This document shows positions 1-13,678 of a stretch of 64,000 nt of DNA, one piece after another (the stretch's first letter is position 1; each line of letters opens with the position of its first letter). The notes below the pieces were generated by a model. The model saw only the letters and a list, made by a program, of their open reading frames with translations, was not told the origin of the DNA and searched no databases. Origin of the DNA: Sitta carolinensis (Eukaryota > Chordata > Aves > Passeriformes > Sittidae); the NCBI GenBank assembly GCA_032173965.1, contig CM063283.1, positions 82,400,743 through 82,464,742 on the forward strand, read 5' to 3'. The position numbers and the translations under genes were made by a program.

Positions 1-1879
1 TGCCCCAACTCTTCACAGTATAGGTAGAAATTCCTCTGTCTTACTACTGCAGTCACAGAAGGGTTTGTTGTGCTCTGACTTTTATTCTAACAAAGAAGTA
101 ATAGAATCAGAAAAGTCATGGAGATTTTATGACATTTTGAACACTGATCTGAAATCTACCATTTTAAAAAGATATTGTGTCCCACCCATACCACAGTCCC
201 CAAGGCCAACCCCAGAAAACAAGGCCAATGAAGAAATTACTTAGGAACATAGTGCCTGTTTTCAATACTGACTGAAAAGGACAGGGAAAAAGTGCCACAT
301 GACCAGTGAGTCTGGAAGATTTTAGAGTTCGAGGCTTCATCTGCAACACAGAAACTTAATTCAAGAGCTCCTTCTGATTTCTGAACCCCACCACCAAAAA
401 AAAAAAAAAACCCAAAAAAACAAAAAGCAAAACAACAACAAAAAAACACAGCAACTTGTTTATTTCAAGAGCTTTTGGGCATTCCCAAAGAATGAGATTT
501 ATTCATTTGCACTGCTCCTAAGAGTTTCAGAAGAAAACTGGAAATGTGCCTGGTGCTGGATATAATCTCAAATAATTTACAATCAAAACGGATGAGACAA
601 ATGTGTTCCAGTTTTACAAATGTGAAACCAAAGACTCAAATTACACAGAAAACCCATTACAAAGGTAGAAATTCAATTTACATTCCTGAACCTGATTTGA
701 AGCCTTACCAACAAATATATGTCGTTTAATTGTACAAATTTACTTTATAATTTGCCTCATTTACAAAAGTTATTAAATTTGACTCCTGAATATAAAAATT
801 GACACAGTTTAAAGAACTAAGAGGAGAACAAACAATGCAGTCTTGTGTCCAGTGCAGATTGCTACAGCTGAACTTCTGGTGAAGTTCAGCAGCACAGGAG
901 TTCCTCTTGGCTAAGCACCAGTGCCAGCCAAGGGAAACTAAAGAGCATTCAGCTGGCTGAGGCTGGGATGAAACTAATGTGTCATAACTGTGTGCTAGTA
1001 TATCAAGACTTGTCCTCATTTAGACAACCCCTCTTACAAGAATGAATGATCTTGAGCAGCAATATCTTAGTTATGAGAAGATTGAGAAGTAATGGCAGAG
1101 AAGAAGCAGAGCCACAGGGACATTAATAATGGCCATACACGTGGTGAAGCACTCTACACTTGTTCTGTCACTTCCCCTGCACTGTGGCCAGGGGAATTCA
1201 AAATAATTCTCCTTTAAGTGTTCTTTAGGAACATATATTCTTCCACAGAGCAAGATCTTGTTGGCTGCTATTTCTCACAGGAAGGGTGTAGGGCAGGTGT
1301 TCTGCATTGCTGATGGAGTTTCCCTTACTCTGCTATGTAATGTCACCCCGACAATAAAAGAAAACGGAATAGCACTTTCGATTTAGGAATCCCAGGCTGG
1401 TATGACCATGAAAATCACAATGCTGCTTCATTTTATTCCCTACTCTGATTGCAATAAGTTTTTCTATTGTTCTAATAAATTATTTATCTTTAAAGGGATT
1501 GTTTGGAGTAGATTTAGATCCTAATGGTTAGTGCACTATTTTTCTCTTGATACACCAGAGACATGAAGTGACATTCTCATGGAAGTTTTGTTCTAATGAA
1601 TTTCCAGACTTCAGCTAAGTATATGTAAAGGATGGATCTCAGCAGTTTGGCATTAACTGGAGACTGGTTCTGACTGTGAAGGATGTGAGCATCCCTTGGG
1701 CTGAATTTGCTGTTCAGTATGCTCAAAGGGATTTGTTCTTACTGTGGAGGTCACAGATTAATCTGGTCCCTCTAAGGCATGGAGAAGATTTCAGCCAGGT
1801 TCTTCTAGTCAATCCCCAGCTACAAGATTTTTTAACAGTCCCCAAAATCACGTCTCCTGCAGGATTGTTCGTATGTTCT
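1..1879. other. Intergenic, no gene recognised
   Basis: AT-rich non-coding DNA with only short chance ORFs on both strands. An A-rich low-complexity tract lies at about 396-450. No exon, RNA gene or recognisable transposon was seen. Confidence 0.6.
396..450. repeat. A-rich low-complexity tract
   Basis: A run of 15 A residues (396-410) is followed by CCC, A7 and then CAA/CAAAA-type repeats. It could be a decayed retroposon tail, but no body was recognised beside it. Confidence 0.7.
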
Positions 1880-1955
1880 AGTTTTAGGTAGCCCTGCAAA
1901 GAGCAGGGAGTCAGACTTGATGAACTTATGGGTCCCTTCAAGCTTGATTTTAATT
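1880..1955 (+). mobile_element. CR1 LINE 3'-end fragment (degenerate)
   Basis: The stretch reads 'gccctgcaaagagcaggg', then a TCAGACTTGATGAACTTATGGG-like segment, then 'gtcccttcaagctt'. This follows the order of the avian CR1 3' region (CTGAGCAGGG, GTTGGACTAGATGAT, GGTCCCTTCCAACC). The terminal ATTCTATG-type repeats are lost. It is a short old fragment; the family call is from remembered consensus. Confidence 0.5.
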
Positions 1956-4900
1956 ACAAATAAAGTATCTGATACATTAAGCTTATTTCCTTGCTTATGA
2001 ACCAGCTCTGATGTTTTTCTTCAAAATTGCTGCAAACATTTTGGACAAACAGGAGATGGTTTGCATGGATCATTTACTTTGAATATTTGACATTTGTAAT
2101 TTACACTGGGTGATTCTTACCTTAGATCAATAGTCAGACATTTGTCCTTCTTGATTAGATTATAAAATTTAATGAGAGAAGATACAAATAGATAATGAAT
2201 AATAACAGCTCTTTACATTGATATTGCACTACACATTACTTAGCCCCAAACTCAGACATTAACAAATCCAATGTAAATTAACAAACCACAGTTTAAGAAG
2301 CCAGCAGACATTGTCAAATGCAAGTGTAATCAAATTTCTTCCAAGTTCTTACATTTCAGCATCCAGGCAGCTCTAACCTATACTGCTGTAGTGTCTCTAA
2401 AAAAATAAGGTTATTTGTATGCACAGTTGAGTTTTTTGTAAGGCACAGAGAAACAGAATTGTAGGAGTCACGTTTTTTCCGATCTCTTTTCCTTTCACCT
2501 AAAAATTACATTCAATATATTTCTGCAGAAACTTCACTAAAGATTTTCCTTAAGTACCTTTTTGAATAAGGGCCAAAAATCATAAAATTAAGAACTTAGG
2601 ACTACAGAAATAAAATTAATAAGCTAGTGTGCCTGGGGGAGCTTATAAGAAACCACCATAAAATAATAACAACAGTAACGATCTCATAAGAAAGGGGTGG
2701 GGGGGTGGGGCATGCACATATGTGTGTTTATGTTTATATTCAGTTACTCCTGGTAATGTGTATTACACAATATAAGTCAGCAAAGCATCCATACAAATAA
2801 CTTCTAGAAGACACAATAACAACCATACCAAACATACTAATATAATAGCTGCTAGGAATAATTTCATTCCTAAGAAGTGTATCAGGTACACTTTTTCTCA
2901 AATCATGTGCATCCCATGGCTTGCAGGACTGAACACTCAGAGCACGATGGGCTATGAGGGAGATACTTGCTCTGCAAAAGTACAATATGAAGTCAACTCC
3001 ACACCCCTCTGGATCTGGCTAAAAACCTCGTACAGGGAAACTTAATAGGGCCTCTGTTATGCATAACACTAACTCATACATAAAAACTTCCCAGGTCCTC
3101 ATCCAGACTCCACCGAGGCAGTGAAAATCTCCTTTTCTTTTGACAAGTGTGGCATTACCTTTCCTTTTTTTTTTTTTGCTGATTTTTTACCTCAGTCAAA
3201 GTCCAGCTCGACCCTTCAATTGTGTGATGACAAACCCCAGGTTTATAGACTTTTTTATGACTTCTAGAAATTAATTTTCTATCTAAAACTGGCAAGGCCT
3301 TGAAATAGTCACAACACGAGATGTTTGCATTCTGGTCTTTGGAGACCATAGATTCAAATGTACTTACATCCCTTTTCAAAGTGTTTCCTTCATTCCTAAG
3401 ACTTAAAAAATCATTCTGTGTCTCTTGTACAGACACTTGCTCCAAGGATCTAAAGCTTTAAGACGCGCATATTTAATGAAAGTACAATAGTTAACTTGTG
3501 TTGTCTTATAGTTAACTTTTGTAACTATATTAAATAAGGCTGAGCCATAGATCTGCAGGAAATAGCAACGCTAAACAGTAAATTTGGCATAGATTGATCT
3601 TCTAAGGAGTGTAAATGTTTGTCAAGTCAAATCAATTCTTACAGTTTTAGACACAAAAAACAAAGAAGGAATGTCAGAAATGTCAAAACACTTCTCAATA
3701 TTTTTTCAGAAACATATCCTCATTTTCCAAATAAGACACTGATATTTTCTATTTGAAAAGGCATTTTTTCTTTACAAATTGAACTGAGGATCATACAGGA
3801 GGTATAAGAAAGGGTTAAATAATTAAACACAACATATTGTCTGAAGCCAGCTGATCTTGGCACTGTTTTTTAAAACCAAAATCTTCAATGTTTTTACTAG
3901 CTTCAAGGAAACCCATAGCTTCTTAGCTGTGAGTAGCTGAAATTCTTAAGAAGGATTTGCCTCCCTAAACTTGCCTGCCAGTTTTGACATTTCCTCAGTG
4001 ACTTTGAGTACATCAGTCAACAATCTCTGTTTCACCTTCCTTGTCTGTATACTAGGATTTCACTTGGATTGTATTGAAATCATCTCATGTCAAGAATACC
4101 ATTTACCAGTATGGATTGTCATTTACTTATCAGTTTATCTGTAACAGGGCTGCCCTGTAATGTCATTGTCATCTTATTAACTGGGAAAGTGGAGTTTTAC
4201 ATGTATTTTTATCCTAGTATGGATTATAGCAGCTTGGTTGATGTGGGTATTTCCATTCCTCTAAGTAATCAAGTGATTTTTCTAGCATGTTTGTAAGCAT
4301 TCCTAAACCATTCAGCTCACACTTGCCCCTTGGTGTTTTCTTCAAAAATAATTTTTTTTTACCTGTGAAAAATAAAGAGAAAGGCTGTTGAATGCATAGT
4401 GCAGTACACAATTCCTTCCCTGCTTGGGAGGTTTCTTGCCCGACCTACTGCATTCTCATGGTTTTTGCTTTCCTCTCAAGGCAATTATATGAGTTTCCAC
4501 AACTGAGCTTTAACCACCAGTAAAACACCAACCCTCTGGCACAGGCCATTACCAGCAAGGTAAAGTGGCTCGCACAGAAGCAGGTACTTGTGTCTAATCT
4601 GTGCTCTGGGACCTCTCAGAAGTTTTGCAATATCAATTACTGGGGCGAAGCCATCAGGAGAGTATTTATACACAGCAAGTTTTGAAATTCACTTGCTTCA
4701 TATGACACTTGGTGGTCACGTAGGCTGCCAGGTGGCACAGGACAGGGACAACACATGGTCTCTGCTCCCAGGGGACCTGTGAGGGATGGGGCCTTGCTGC
4801 AGGGCACAGAAGCAGCCACAAGCAGTGCAATTTCTCAAGTATTTGATGACAAAAACTCTCTCTTCCAGCAACAAGCAAGGAGCAAAAATACTGTCAATTC

Positions 4901-7810
4901 CCAGTATCTGTGAGTTTCATTTTGTAGCAAATGGAAGAATCTGGCTTCTTAACCTTAAGAACCTGAACAAATGTGTTTACCTAGATTACACACAGATTAT
5001 TTTCTACAATGCAAATAACTTCTTGCCACATTTGCCCTGTTTCTAGGAGCAGGAAAACCACCCTACTTTGTCCTGCCACAACTCCTAAATAAAACAGCCC
5101 AGGGATGATTCTCTCTCTCACATCCCCACCATTAAACTCTTCCCAGGCAGGATAGCCAAGTCCAAATCATCACATGGCAACAGTCCTAGGTAGAAACTGG
5201 GCTGACCAGCAGAGCACCCAACTGCCCCAGCCAAAACCCACATCCAGCCCCTTGCTCTGGCTCCAGCTCCTGTACTGGAACGCCTTGGGTGCACCAACAA
5301 ACTTACCTGGGAGGGAAAGAGAGAATGCCACTGCTACTGTCTCAAGGATTGGCTGCTACATCACATGCTCAAAGCTGCAGCCCTTGCCTGTGGGAGAGGC
5401 AGACAGAGGGCCAGGGCACCATCCAGCCACCTCAACACTTTTGCCACAATCTGTGTTCTGAAAATGAAGAGCCTTAGTACGCATTCTACAGTCCTCTGGA
5501 GCACGAAGCATGACAGCAACACTTCAAAAGCATGAAGGGGTAAATCTTCAGCTGATGTGAATTTAATCAAACTATGGCAATGAGTACCTGGAGAGGGTAT
5601 TGACCACACTCAAAAGCACCCACACGCAAATGAAAAACCAAGATGAAACTCAGGTTACCTGCAGGACCTATCATCTCTTTGTGGAAAGCAGTGTAGTTAC
5701 TAGAGACTGGGTTTTTATTTCATAGCTCAAAGACCATTTATTTCACAATTTTCCAGGTTGCAATAGCAACAAACAGAAAAACACTTCTTCCAAGCAGAAG
5801 AACATATGTATTTTTGGGGATGTTATTTCTTAAACATCTTAAATTAGATGGTGTTTGGTTGAGGGTAATGGTTTATGTAACTTCATCATTTTTGTTCACT
5901 TCCAGCAATGATACCTCACAAATTCTTAACAGGACTCCAGCACAGGCTTAGCTGCTTTGCTGAACTGAAGTGGGATTTTATTCTCCACCCAAAGACAAGC
6001 AAATGATTGAATTTGAAAAACAAGTTTCTTGAATTCTTCCTGGAACAAAGGTCAGAAGAAGCATGAACTTCCTTTTCAATCCAAACTCATATTTTATTTT
6101 TTTTAATTAGGACTAGATACAGATTTTTCTTTCCCTTGCTGAAACAGTCACAGAATGTCTTCTATCATCTCATTCTCAAACAGAAATAAAAAGCATGCTT
6201 AACTCCATAAAATGTGTTTAGCATGAGAACCCATACATTTGACTAGACATTGTGACATCTGTTAATAGCTCTTTCAGTGAAGGACCATGATTGTGGATGA
6301 GGGAATCTCTCTGGGTTTCCAAACTATTAATACATATTTTTAACAAGGGTTGTACTTTTTTATACAGACACTGTTTTATTAGACGACACCCTGTGCAATA
6401 GTCATATAAGCTTAGTTTTATAGACACAAATTCAATTCCTGTTGAAATCTACAGCAAATTTGTGATTGAATTCCATGCTAAATGTTCAGCACCTGTCGCC
6501 CTTCACTGCATTCCAGTACAGGCAACCTTTTATTCATGTGCTTAAACTGTATTTAGAACCTCCCATAGGTGTTCTGAAGATAACACAGAAGACTGATAAT
6601 TAGTTCATATGCTACAGCTTTTTTTGGAACTCTACAGCTGCACATTAGTATATGCAGACTTCTTGTTTGTCACTGCTAGGTACGGCCACATCTGTCTTTA
6701 TTCTTGCTGGGTTCTCCCTGTTAATAAAATATCCAGGTTTTTAACATAAAAATATCTTCATTTTAAATAGATTAGAGGAAAAAATGTTGATCAAAAGACC
6801 AAATTTTTTATTATACTTTCAATGAAATAAGTTAATTTGAAACATGAAGTAGTCCTAATCTTCAGAAACTCCATTTCCTATGAAGGAACGTCTCCCAGAA
6901 GCAAATCTTCTATTATTTTTTTATGGTCTGTTCCAGGCAAAATCCCAAATAATTTGGTGGAAATTCATCTTTTTTGACTCTAAGGTTTGTCCTCCACTGA
7001 TTCAATAATATGGATGATCAAGCTATCAGAGATGTCTGAAGAAACATACACATTTGTTGTGGCAGAATGGCACAAGCAAGACTCATTTACACCTATGCTG
7101 CCACTAATGTGCACAGTCCAGCAGAGAAGATTCTTAAGCAAGAGGGATTTTTCTTTGGAGATTTTATTTGTCTCAGGCTGGCTTAAAGAACATTTTCTCA
7201 GAGCATAAACCTCTTTTATTCTTTTTTAAAATACTCATTACCTACAGCAATACCTCTGCAAGAAAAATATATGGTAAGAAAAAACACATTTGAAAACGAG
7301 TTTTCTTTAGAAATCCGTGTTCTCCAAAACCGATATTGATTTTTTTTTTGTTTTTTATTTGTCTTGAGGAAGCGCTGTTACATGCATTTTGACTGGTTAG
7401 AAAAACCAAGCAAGAATGACTTCCAGATATTTGAAATGCACATCTTTTCCATTACACCAAGATGAATACTGCCCTCTGCTATAAATACAGAGTCTGGTAG
7501 CATTCCCATCAAAGTTAGGGGCAAATTTCTCATTGACTTTAACAGTGCAACAGAGAGCCTTTACAGAACAGACAGAGCAGCTTTTTATTTCTGGATAGGA
7601 AATAGAAAAACCTGAGTACCAAAGTTTCTGATCAAAAAGAAAACAAATACATCTTATGGGCTTTTTAATAACTTTTTCCCCAATAAAAAGCATAAAGTTG
7701 GTCTGAAATTATTATATGTTTGAACAGAAGGCATACTTTCTTTCTAGTCAGGCATTATATCATTCAATCTCTGAACACAGAGATGTAATATAAAGTAATA
7801 AAGAGGAAAT
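1956..7810. other. Intergenic, no gene recognised
   Basis: Non-coding AT-rich DNA. A G-rich stretch lies at 2,694-2,710. ORFs of 60-98 codons on both strands have no recognisable domain and no splice-site support. Confidence 0.6.
2694..2710 (+). repeat. G-rich tract GGGG-T-GGGGGGG-T-GGGG
   Basis: Three G-runs are separated by single T residues and followed by alternating purine-pyrimidine sequence (catgcacatatgtgtg). The long middle run could split to supply the four G-tracts needed for a G-quadruplex. Confidence 0.6.
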
Positions 7811-7892
7811 ACAACATAAAGTAACATTCAGACATATTAAATTGCTTAATGAAAACACAAGAAAAGAGTGAGTAGAAAATATGATTTCCTTT
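7811..7892 (+). repeat. Probable source copy of an 82-bp local duplication
   Basis: This 82-bp segment recurs at 9,510-9,591 with 79 of 82 identical bases by eye. It has no flanking direct repeats, whereas the downstream copy does, so this is the likely template and the 9.5-kb copy the insertion. It matches no recognised transposon. Confidence 0.75.
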
Positions 7893-9490
7893 ATTGAGAA
7901 AAAATCCCCTTCAAAAGCTTAATCAATAATAACACATATTTCCTGACTTATTTTTTACATTTCTTTTTTAGAAAATTATTAAATATCTTTAATGAATATA
8001 GATTGTCATCCTTCTGCAGCCTGGCCTGGCAGCATCCTGGATAGATTGCTCTCTGCTTACTCTGTTTCCCCTATGATGCTGACTGTTCTAAGTAGCACAT
8101 TTCACAATTTCATTTCAGATCATTCTTGTCACTAACTTCTATCCAGTAAATGTAAATACATATTTGCAAATGTACCTGGGGAAAAGGAAATCCTGTAGGA
8201 TCATGCTGCTGATAATTTGGAGATGAGTCAAACACTTGTTAATGCTTAACATTTTTATACTCTTGTACTGCAAAGCAGACTTGAGGTTATGAGAGTATTG
8301 TAGACAAACCACCATGATTACTGTTTCCATATTCTTTGACACTAGTCCACTGTCCACAGGCTACTAAATAACTGGAGTTATAGTGTCCAGTATGGGATGA
8401 GGTGCTGGGCACAGAGCAGGAAAGGTGTAGGTGGCTCTTAGCCATATGAAGACCTTTAAAATTTTGACCACTCCCAGATTAGTTCATTTCTTCTCTATTG
8501 TTCTATAGAAAAAAATGAGAACCTGACATCAAGACAGCAATCCCTATGTGTGTGGGAGAACTGGTGTTTTGAACAGCAGATATCCAAAAAATGAGGCCAG
8601 GGCCAGCAGACAAAATAAAGAACTTGTGGGAGTTGAAGATCCTTCTGGACTGGTACCAGATTTCTATCTGAGAGTCTTCCAGCGTGGCCTCTACGTTTAG
8701 GTTATACCTACTCTTTGGCAACTGGTCTCCGGCTGACTTTTAAAAAAGGCTTCCAAGCTGACAAAAGCTTCCACAGGGTGTGTGATTTGCAAACAGCTGG
8801 ACCTCCCCATTTCCCTACCTCAAACCACTAGAGGCGTAAGACCAAAACTCTTCCTCCCTGGATGATACCCATGAGTGTCTCTTGAGGGATTACTAAAAAT
8901 TAGTGAATATCATCCTTTAACTGCACTTCAAATATAAGGGGCAGGAAAACAACAGAGTGCAGTGTCCGGTTTGAGCTGCACCCAGAGCTGAGCAGCAGCG
9001 GGCTGGAGCCCCCCACATACTACACGTGCCACACAACACCAGCTACAGCGTAGGAGCAGCTTCTGGAGATATTTTGCATGGTTGCGCTGGTGTGAGGGAA
9101 GTCACAGAAGGGGGTCAGACAGATAGAGAATAAAACGCCACAGAGTATAGAAGTAATCTTATTTACATACCTGAATTAAATCTGTCTTGTTTCTAGAGTA
9201 TCACTATAGGCAGTGTGCACATATTACCTGGAGCATCATCTCCTTCCATTGTAAACCTCTAGTGATGGTTTATAAACAGAAATGTGGTCAAGCTAGAAAT
9301 AAGCTGTCACACAAAATGCTGACATCCCTAAATACCAAGAGTATCTGAGATATATTTTTTTCTCATTAAAAATATCGCATTTGTTTTTCTCAGAGGAGTA
9401 GAAATCACAAGAAAAATCAACATTACATTGCCTAATCCTTCTCATTTTCATTTTTAATTCCCTCAGCATGGGGCTGAGATAGCTCTGCTC
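7893..9490. other. Intergenic, no gene recognised
   Basis: No exon or RNA gene was recognised. The stretch around 8,935-9,120 is richer in GC than its surroundings but has no coding or promoter hallmark that I can support. Confidence 0.55.
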
Positions 9491-9611
9491 CTTTGCACCG
9501 AGCGCCATGACAACATAAAGTATCATTCAGACATATTAAATTGCTTAATGAAAACACAAGAAAAGAGTGAGTAGAAAATATGGTTTTCTTTGCACCGAGT
9601 GCCATGACAAC
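9491..9611 (+). repeat. Templated 82-bp insertion flanked by 24-bp direct repeats
   Basis: Direct repeats lie at 9,491-9,514 and 9,588-9,611; they differ by one base (C/T at repeat position 13). The 82-bp copy of 7,811-7,892 occupies 9,510-9,591 and overlaps each repeat by a few bases of microhomology (acaac on the left, cttt on the right). The structure fits capture of a nearby template at a staggered break, with fill-in producing the duplication. Confidence 0.75.
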
Positions 9612-12600
9612 AACAGACCCATCCAGTATCTGCACTGCCATCAGCTTGTTACCTCGGGAAAACCATACACAACAAACGCTCAAACTCTTTTTAAACCTAT
9701 TAAATATAAATAACTAATATGATTTGACCTAGATAGCTGAATGTTTTGTACCATAACATCCCAATATAAAAAAAAATCTGTAATGTAAATGCATTTATAA
9801 ACATTATGGAGACTAAGTTGCTACAATGAGTTCATCAGTTGTATTATAAGAGAAGTTTTCCTTAAACAAAATGTTTTCAATATCAAAAATGGGAGCATAA
9901 CATTCAAGAACTTAGGTAGTCATTGTACCTATAATTACAAATTTCCATGAACAGTGTAGTTAAAGCGTTCCATACATATGTACTTTTATAAATTATATAC
10001 ATCATAAATCTGGATAATTAATATCCCCAGAGAAAAAATGTATTAGTTGCCCTTAAAGATCTAGTTTTTGCACCTTATTGGAACCTAAAATTCAAAGGTA
10101 AAATACCACAGTTTTTAGCAGTATTTGTCAATGAAACAAGCTCCAGTTACATGCACACTCGAACACAAATAAGCAAAATAAACATATATTAGTTCCTTGC
10201 CACTAGTCATTATACGAATATCACTTATTAATAGGTGTATCCAACTCAACCATCAGACTTGTGTTTCCCCTTCATCTTGTCGTTTACTGATATGCTAGAA
10301 ATCCCATGTGATACCAAATGTCCAGTTTGCATTTTACATGCAAATACCAACAATATATCCAGTTTTATTTCTTGTCCTTATAAATATGTTACAATTTTCA
10401 CAGATGGTTTATTAAAATGTCCTAATGTTTTCCCTAAGAAGCACCACCATTCTGGCAGCTGGCCTTTGCAAGAGAATGTAAGATTCTCATCTGAAAAATT
10501 ACAAAGAGCTGTTAAGATCAAGCTCACACTCTTAAGCGTATGCAAGGCATTCATTTAATTAGCACATCTTTACCTCTGCCAAATTTAAATGATTGCATCT
10601 CTTGTTGATACAGGAAAAATGCCCAGCACTTGTACCCCTTACCTAAAACTGCTTTAAAGATGAGGGGCTTGGAGTTGTCAGGCTGATCTCAACTTTATTC
10701 AGTTTAATTCTTATGTTCTTGAAACAGTGTTTTCCCATTCTACTGCAGCTTTCTCCTCAAACATTTCTTCAGTCTTCTTCCCTTGTATCACTGAATTCCC
10801 CAAGCCTTTATTTTGGATTTGATTTGATTTTTGTCCCTTAAATATCTCTCTAAATACTTAATTGCTTTTTCAGTTTCCCAGATAACATCCAGAGACATTC
10901 AGACATTAATGGCTTTGCTTCCAGCTACTGACCAGCCATATAAATCTGTTCACACACCACAACTCTGTTCATGAAAATTGGGTTTAACTCTGTCCTAAAC
11001 TTCAATACAAAATCTGTTTGAAATCTGCTGATTTAAACCAGTGGCCACAAAAAAACACAGTTGTCAATGCAAACCACCCACCTTCATGACCCTAATGTTT
11101 TGACACATTTGAATCTGTCAGGAAGTGCAAAACAAATGAATTTCATTTGTAGCTGGGAGACAAATAAAATTCTTTTGGGCGGAGCTTGCCCCATAAACTA
11201 ATTCCATTAGATTCAGCATTGCCTTTCATCTAGTACCACATCCATTCATCTTTTGCTCAGAAACAGGAAGAGGAGGCTGCTGCTTCTGCCATCCTTGATT
11301 CAGACCATATGAGCCACAGCTCAAAGAGGCACAAGTTGGCTTGAGGCTGCAATTTGGTCTACAGGAGCTGACAAAATCACTTTTTTCTCTGCTTGAGATC
11401 GAACTACTCTCATAGAAGTGCAGCAGAAAGAAGGCCTGTAGGAAAACATAACTAAACTACTTGTACATGTTGTCCTCTGCAATGTTCTACAATCTACCAT
11501 GTTCTTATTCCTCTCCTTCATGACAGCCTAAGTGGGGAAAAAAAAGATAAACATTTAGCTAACGTGTGAGATCATCTCAATGATTTATTATTGGAATAAT
11601 TTTGTTTGTTTGTTTACAGCTGTTGCAAGAGAATTCCTTTCACTAAAGTATCACCTAGGTATAATTTCCAACAGAAATATATTAAATGGAATTAAGTGTG
11701 AAGACTACCAGATATGCAGAGCTGTACTATAGAAATGCATTGTTATCTGGTCACCTCCTGCATGTTACCCCATGTGTTTAAAGTTTAAACAAGAATCTGA
11801 AAGAGGAAACTGAGGGTATAAGGCTGAGAGGAAAAATATGAAAAAACCAAAGTATCAAATAATCCCTGTTGAAAATATTTCTAAACAAAGAGATAACCAG
11901 AGAAATTAAGCCCCATATACGACTCAGAATTAATTGCACTTGACTATTTATTAAATATATGTACATTTCTGTGAGCATGAAGAGTGTTTTCAGCAAGGGA
12001 GGAAGACTGACTGAATGACACATAAGCACCATTAACCACAGCCGTTGGGGACCCGAACCAAACAGATCATTGCTCGCATAAGAAAAAGAAGGTAAAAAGG
12101 GTAGAAAATGTAAAAGTTTGACAAACTACAGGGCTACGGTCTAACACTGCAGAGGATAATAAGCAAAAGCAAAACAGGGATGTCAGTGGTAGAGAAATCA
12201 GCTGCATTACAGGCAGAGGTACATAGTTCTGTGAATTTCTTATTTTGAAATGAACAGTGAACTGTTTTTGCTGAACCAGTAGCTATCAGCTCTGGAGTAG
12301 TGTTTCCTCAACAGGCAGGCAATATTTCTGAATTGGGTTTCAACTGAGGGTCCTGGTAAAAAACAGTGTGGATAATGTAGACAGATCCATTCTGGATATG
12401 TTTGTGGAAGCACAGGTATACACATGCCACCCAAATTTCCCAAATCTTTCAGACCCAGGTGGACATTGTGGGAATCCAATGTGTGGATGTGTGAAAACAT
12501 TCTTGCATTTCAAACATCGATCATGTGTATCCCATCCCCTTCTTCAGCAAATGCAAAACACAGGAAAAGAAGATACTGATAGAGCTGTGCTCTTGCATAG

Positions 12601-13016
12601 TATTAGGGCCTGTTAGGGTTTCTCTGCCTCTAACCTTCAACTAAGTCTTGAGTCTATCAGTGGGAAACCGGGTTTGGGGTTCTAAAGACAGGAAATGGAC
12701 GCTTGGTATGGTATTTGTGATGCACAATGTATGACTGAGAAAAGTATAAAGACTTTGGCATCTGTAATTTTCCTCCTCCTTCTATCACCTCTATAAAAGC
12801 AACGCTGTTATTTTTTGTCTCATTTTTTCTTCATTTTCCGTGCACTATTCCTCTGTCACTAAAATCAATAGATACTAATACCATTACATGAGCAGAAGTG
12901 TTAGCTTCGCAATAACTTCTGGATACCTAGACAATCAGTTTATAATTTGTCATATATCTTTAACCATCTCTTTTCCCCTTTGCTCTCTTACATACCGCCC
13001 GGGGCCTCATGCTAAG
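9612..13016. other. Intergenic, no gene recognised
   Basis: AT-rich DNA up to the target-site duplication of the LTR at 13 kb. The longest ORF here (10,235-10,558) shows no domain or codon signature. No transposon was identified with confidence. Confidence 0.55.
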
Positions 13017-13436
13017 ACCAGTGTCCTAGTTTGACCAGCCCAAGGAAGTGAGCGGGCTAGGTTTGAGATTGGCATTTTATTGGACCAATGGGAAAGCATT
13101 TTCTCGTTCTTATTCCCTTTGGAAGCAGCCCGGGAAGGTCTCTTTCCCCCGGCTGTCCGAGCACACCCCTCTGCCCTCTCCCAGCCCTGCCCAGGGTGCG
13201 GAGGCGGGCGGGCCGGGGGCGGCCGGGCCCGCTCGGCCCGTGTGGCCGGAACCGGGCTGGGCCCGCTCGGCCCGGCCGGGATTCTCCGCTCCTGGAGGGG
13301 CAGGAGCGGCTGCTGAGCCCTCCCCGAGGAACCCACCGGGCCCGGCCGGGAGGGGCAAAGGAGCCGGCAGAGCCTGCAGAGCTTTTGTGCCAGTCGAACA
13401 CCAAACCACGCTGGCCTGAGGCTGTGTCGGCATCGG

Positions 13437-13678
13437 AGCGGCTGAGCATGGGGACAGCACCTGTATGGGCACCAAAGGAGTGAGCATGGGAAGCACCTGG
13501 ATGGGACCAAGGAGTGAGGGACAGCACTGTATGGGCACCAAAGGAGCTGAGCATGGGGACAGCACCTGGATGGGCACCAAAGGAGCTGAGCATGGGGACA
13601 GCACCTGTATGGGCACCAAAGGAGCTGAGCATGGGGACAGCACCTGTATGGGCACCAAAGGAGCTGAGCATGGGACCA
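13437..13678 (+). repeat. 39-bp minisatellite inside the LTR
   Basis: About six and a half copies of a unit around 'gagcatggggacagcacc' plus 'tgtatgggcaccaaaggagct'. The last copies, starting at 13,549, 13,588, 13,627 and 13,666, are exactly 39 bp apart; earlier copies are shortened. Because 39 is divisible by three, the array opens long ORFs in several frames on both strands; these are artefacts. Confidence 0.9.
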
